From NCBI GenBank assembly GCA_005656395.1, contig SRSI01000044.1:248001-312000 (forward strand): a stretch of DNA of 64,000 nt, in the 5' to 3' direction. The notes beneath the pieces were generated by a model. That model was not told the DNA's origin. It did no database searches and was given only the letters and a program-made list of their open reading frames with translations. This document shows positions 63,656 to 64,000 of this stretch, one piece after another; position 1 is the first letter of the stretch, and the number at the start of each line of letters is the position of its first letter. The position numbers and the translations under genes are program-made. The stretch is from Strongyloides papillosus (Eukaryota; Nematoda; Chromadorea; Rhabditida; Strongyloididae).

Positions 63656-64000
63656 CTAATAATTTTTCTTTGACATAATTTAGGTATGTTAAAGAGTAAA
63701 ATAATATTATTAAAATAAAGTGGAATTGAATTGGAAAAAGTGACTTTCGCTTGTCCATTGGGTAAAAAAAATGGTTTTTTTATGAAACATACATAATATG
63801 GGCAAGCAAAAAAGCATTCTTTTTTATTTTTTACTAACTTATTTTTTGATTATTCAATTGGATTCAGTTCACACACGGATGCACACTTTACAACAACCCT
63901 TACTCTAATTAAATTATAAAAGAGACGATGGAAATTAGCTTGTCTGTGGTCACCCATGATCAAGCGAAATGGCATTAAAAATAAGGAAAAAATAAGAGTA
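63656..64000. other. Right end of the window, nothing recognised
   Basis: Less A/T-extreme at 63860-63970 (CACACACGGATGCACAC and following), but no open frame, repeat or RNA gene is supported. Confidence 0.35.

Noticed and set aside
63498..63758. 86-codon minus frame with repeated WRKLVKKM-like peptide as a repeat protein
   Set aside because: The peptide repeat is produced by the DNA minisatellite and the unit length is not a multiple of three throughout.

Overview
The window looks like nuclear DNA of a parasitic-type nematode, most likely Strongyloides or a close clade IV relative. This is an inference from very high A+T content, short A/T-rich introns with TTTTAG/TTTCAG acceptors, acceptor sites directly before start codons (typical of spliced-leader trans-splicing), and gene content (nematode DOMON protein, GPI-type acetylcholinesterase, an astacin relic). 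No tRNA, rRNA, CRISPR array or bacterial operon was seen.

Layout. Positions 1-8760 are a graveyard of mobile DNA: an internally deleted mariner (377-1068), a 2.7 kb element with two nearly identical ~815 bp inverted arms (1613-4292), a 207 bp hAT-type MITE with an 8 bp target duplication (4436-4642), a decayed astacin metalloprotease gene whose three zinc ligands are gone (about 5040-6040, minus), and a 5'-truncated LINE (6241-8745) flanked by a 13 bp duplication and itself split by an 865 bp inverted-repeat element (6425-7289). After 4 kb of empty A/T-rich DNA come three minus-strand genes: a secreted or membrane-anchored DOMON protein (12992-14005), a HIPK-family kinase (18065-21321) and an unrecognised coiled-coil protein (30812-32634). 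A rhodopsin-type GPCR with unusual motifs (36979-38479, plus) and an acetylcholinesterase (39756-41758, minus) follow. The cholinesterase reading is shifted by one extra base directly after the catalytic histidine codon. An intronless RSBN1/DPY-21-type putative JmjC demethylase lies at 46432-47880 (plus). A tiny CxxC...H...CxxC protein (53554-53697, minus) sits beside a foldback array that encloses a dead mariner (52064-53319). A second long inverted-repeat element occupies 55941-57756. The phosphorylase kinase beta subunit (58323-61777, plus) closes the coding part, followed by a gag/aspartic-protease-like retroelement relic (minus) and a ~20-22 bp minisatellite.

Functional picture. The intact genes are unlinked housekeeping, signalling and neuronal genes: glycogen breakdown control (PHKB), a stress/transcription kinase (HIPK), chromatin (RSBN1 family), cholinergic transmission (AChE) and a peptide-receptor-like GPCR. 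They do not form an operon or a co-functional cluster. I did not find a convincing new biological system. The points most worth a second look are the AChE frameshift at the active-site histidine, the near-perfect long palindrome at 1613-4292, the nested LINE, the dead astacin, and the atypical GPCR.
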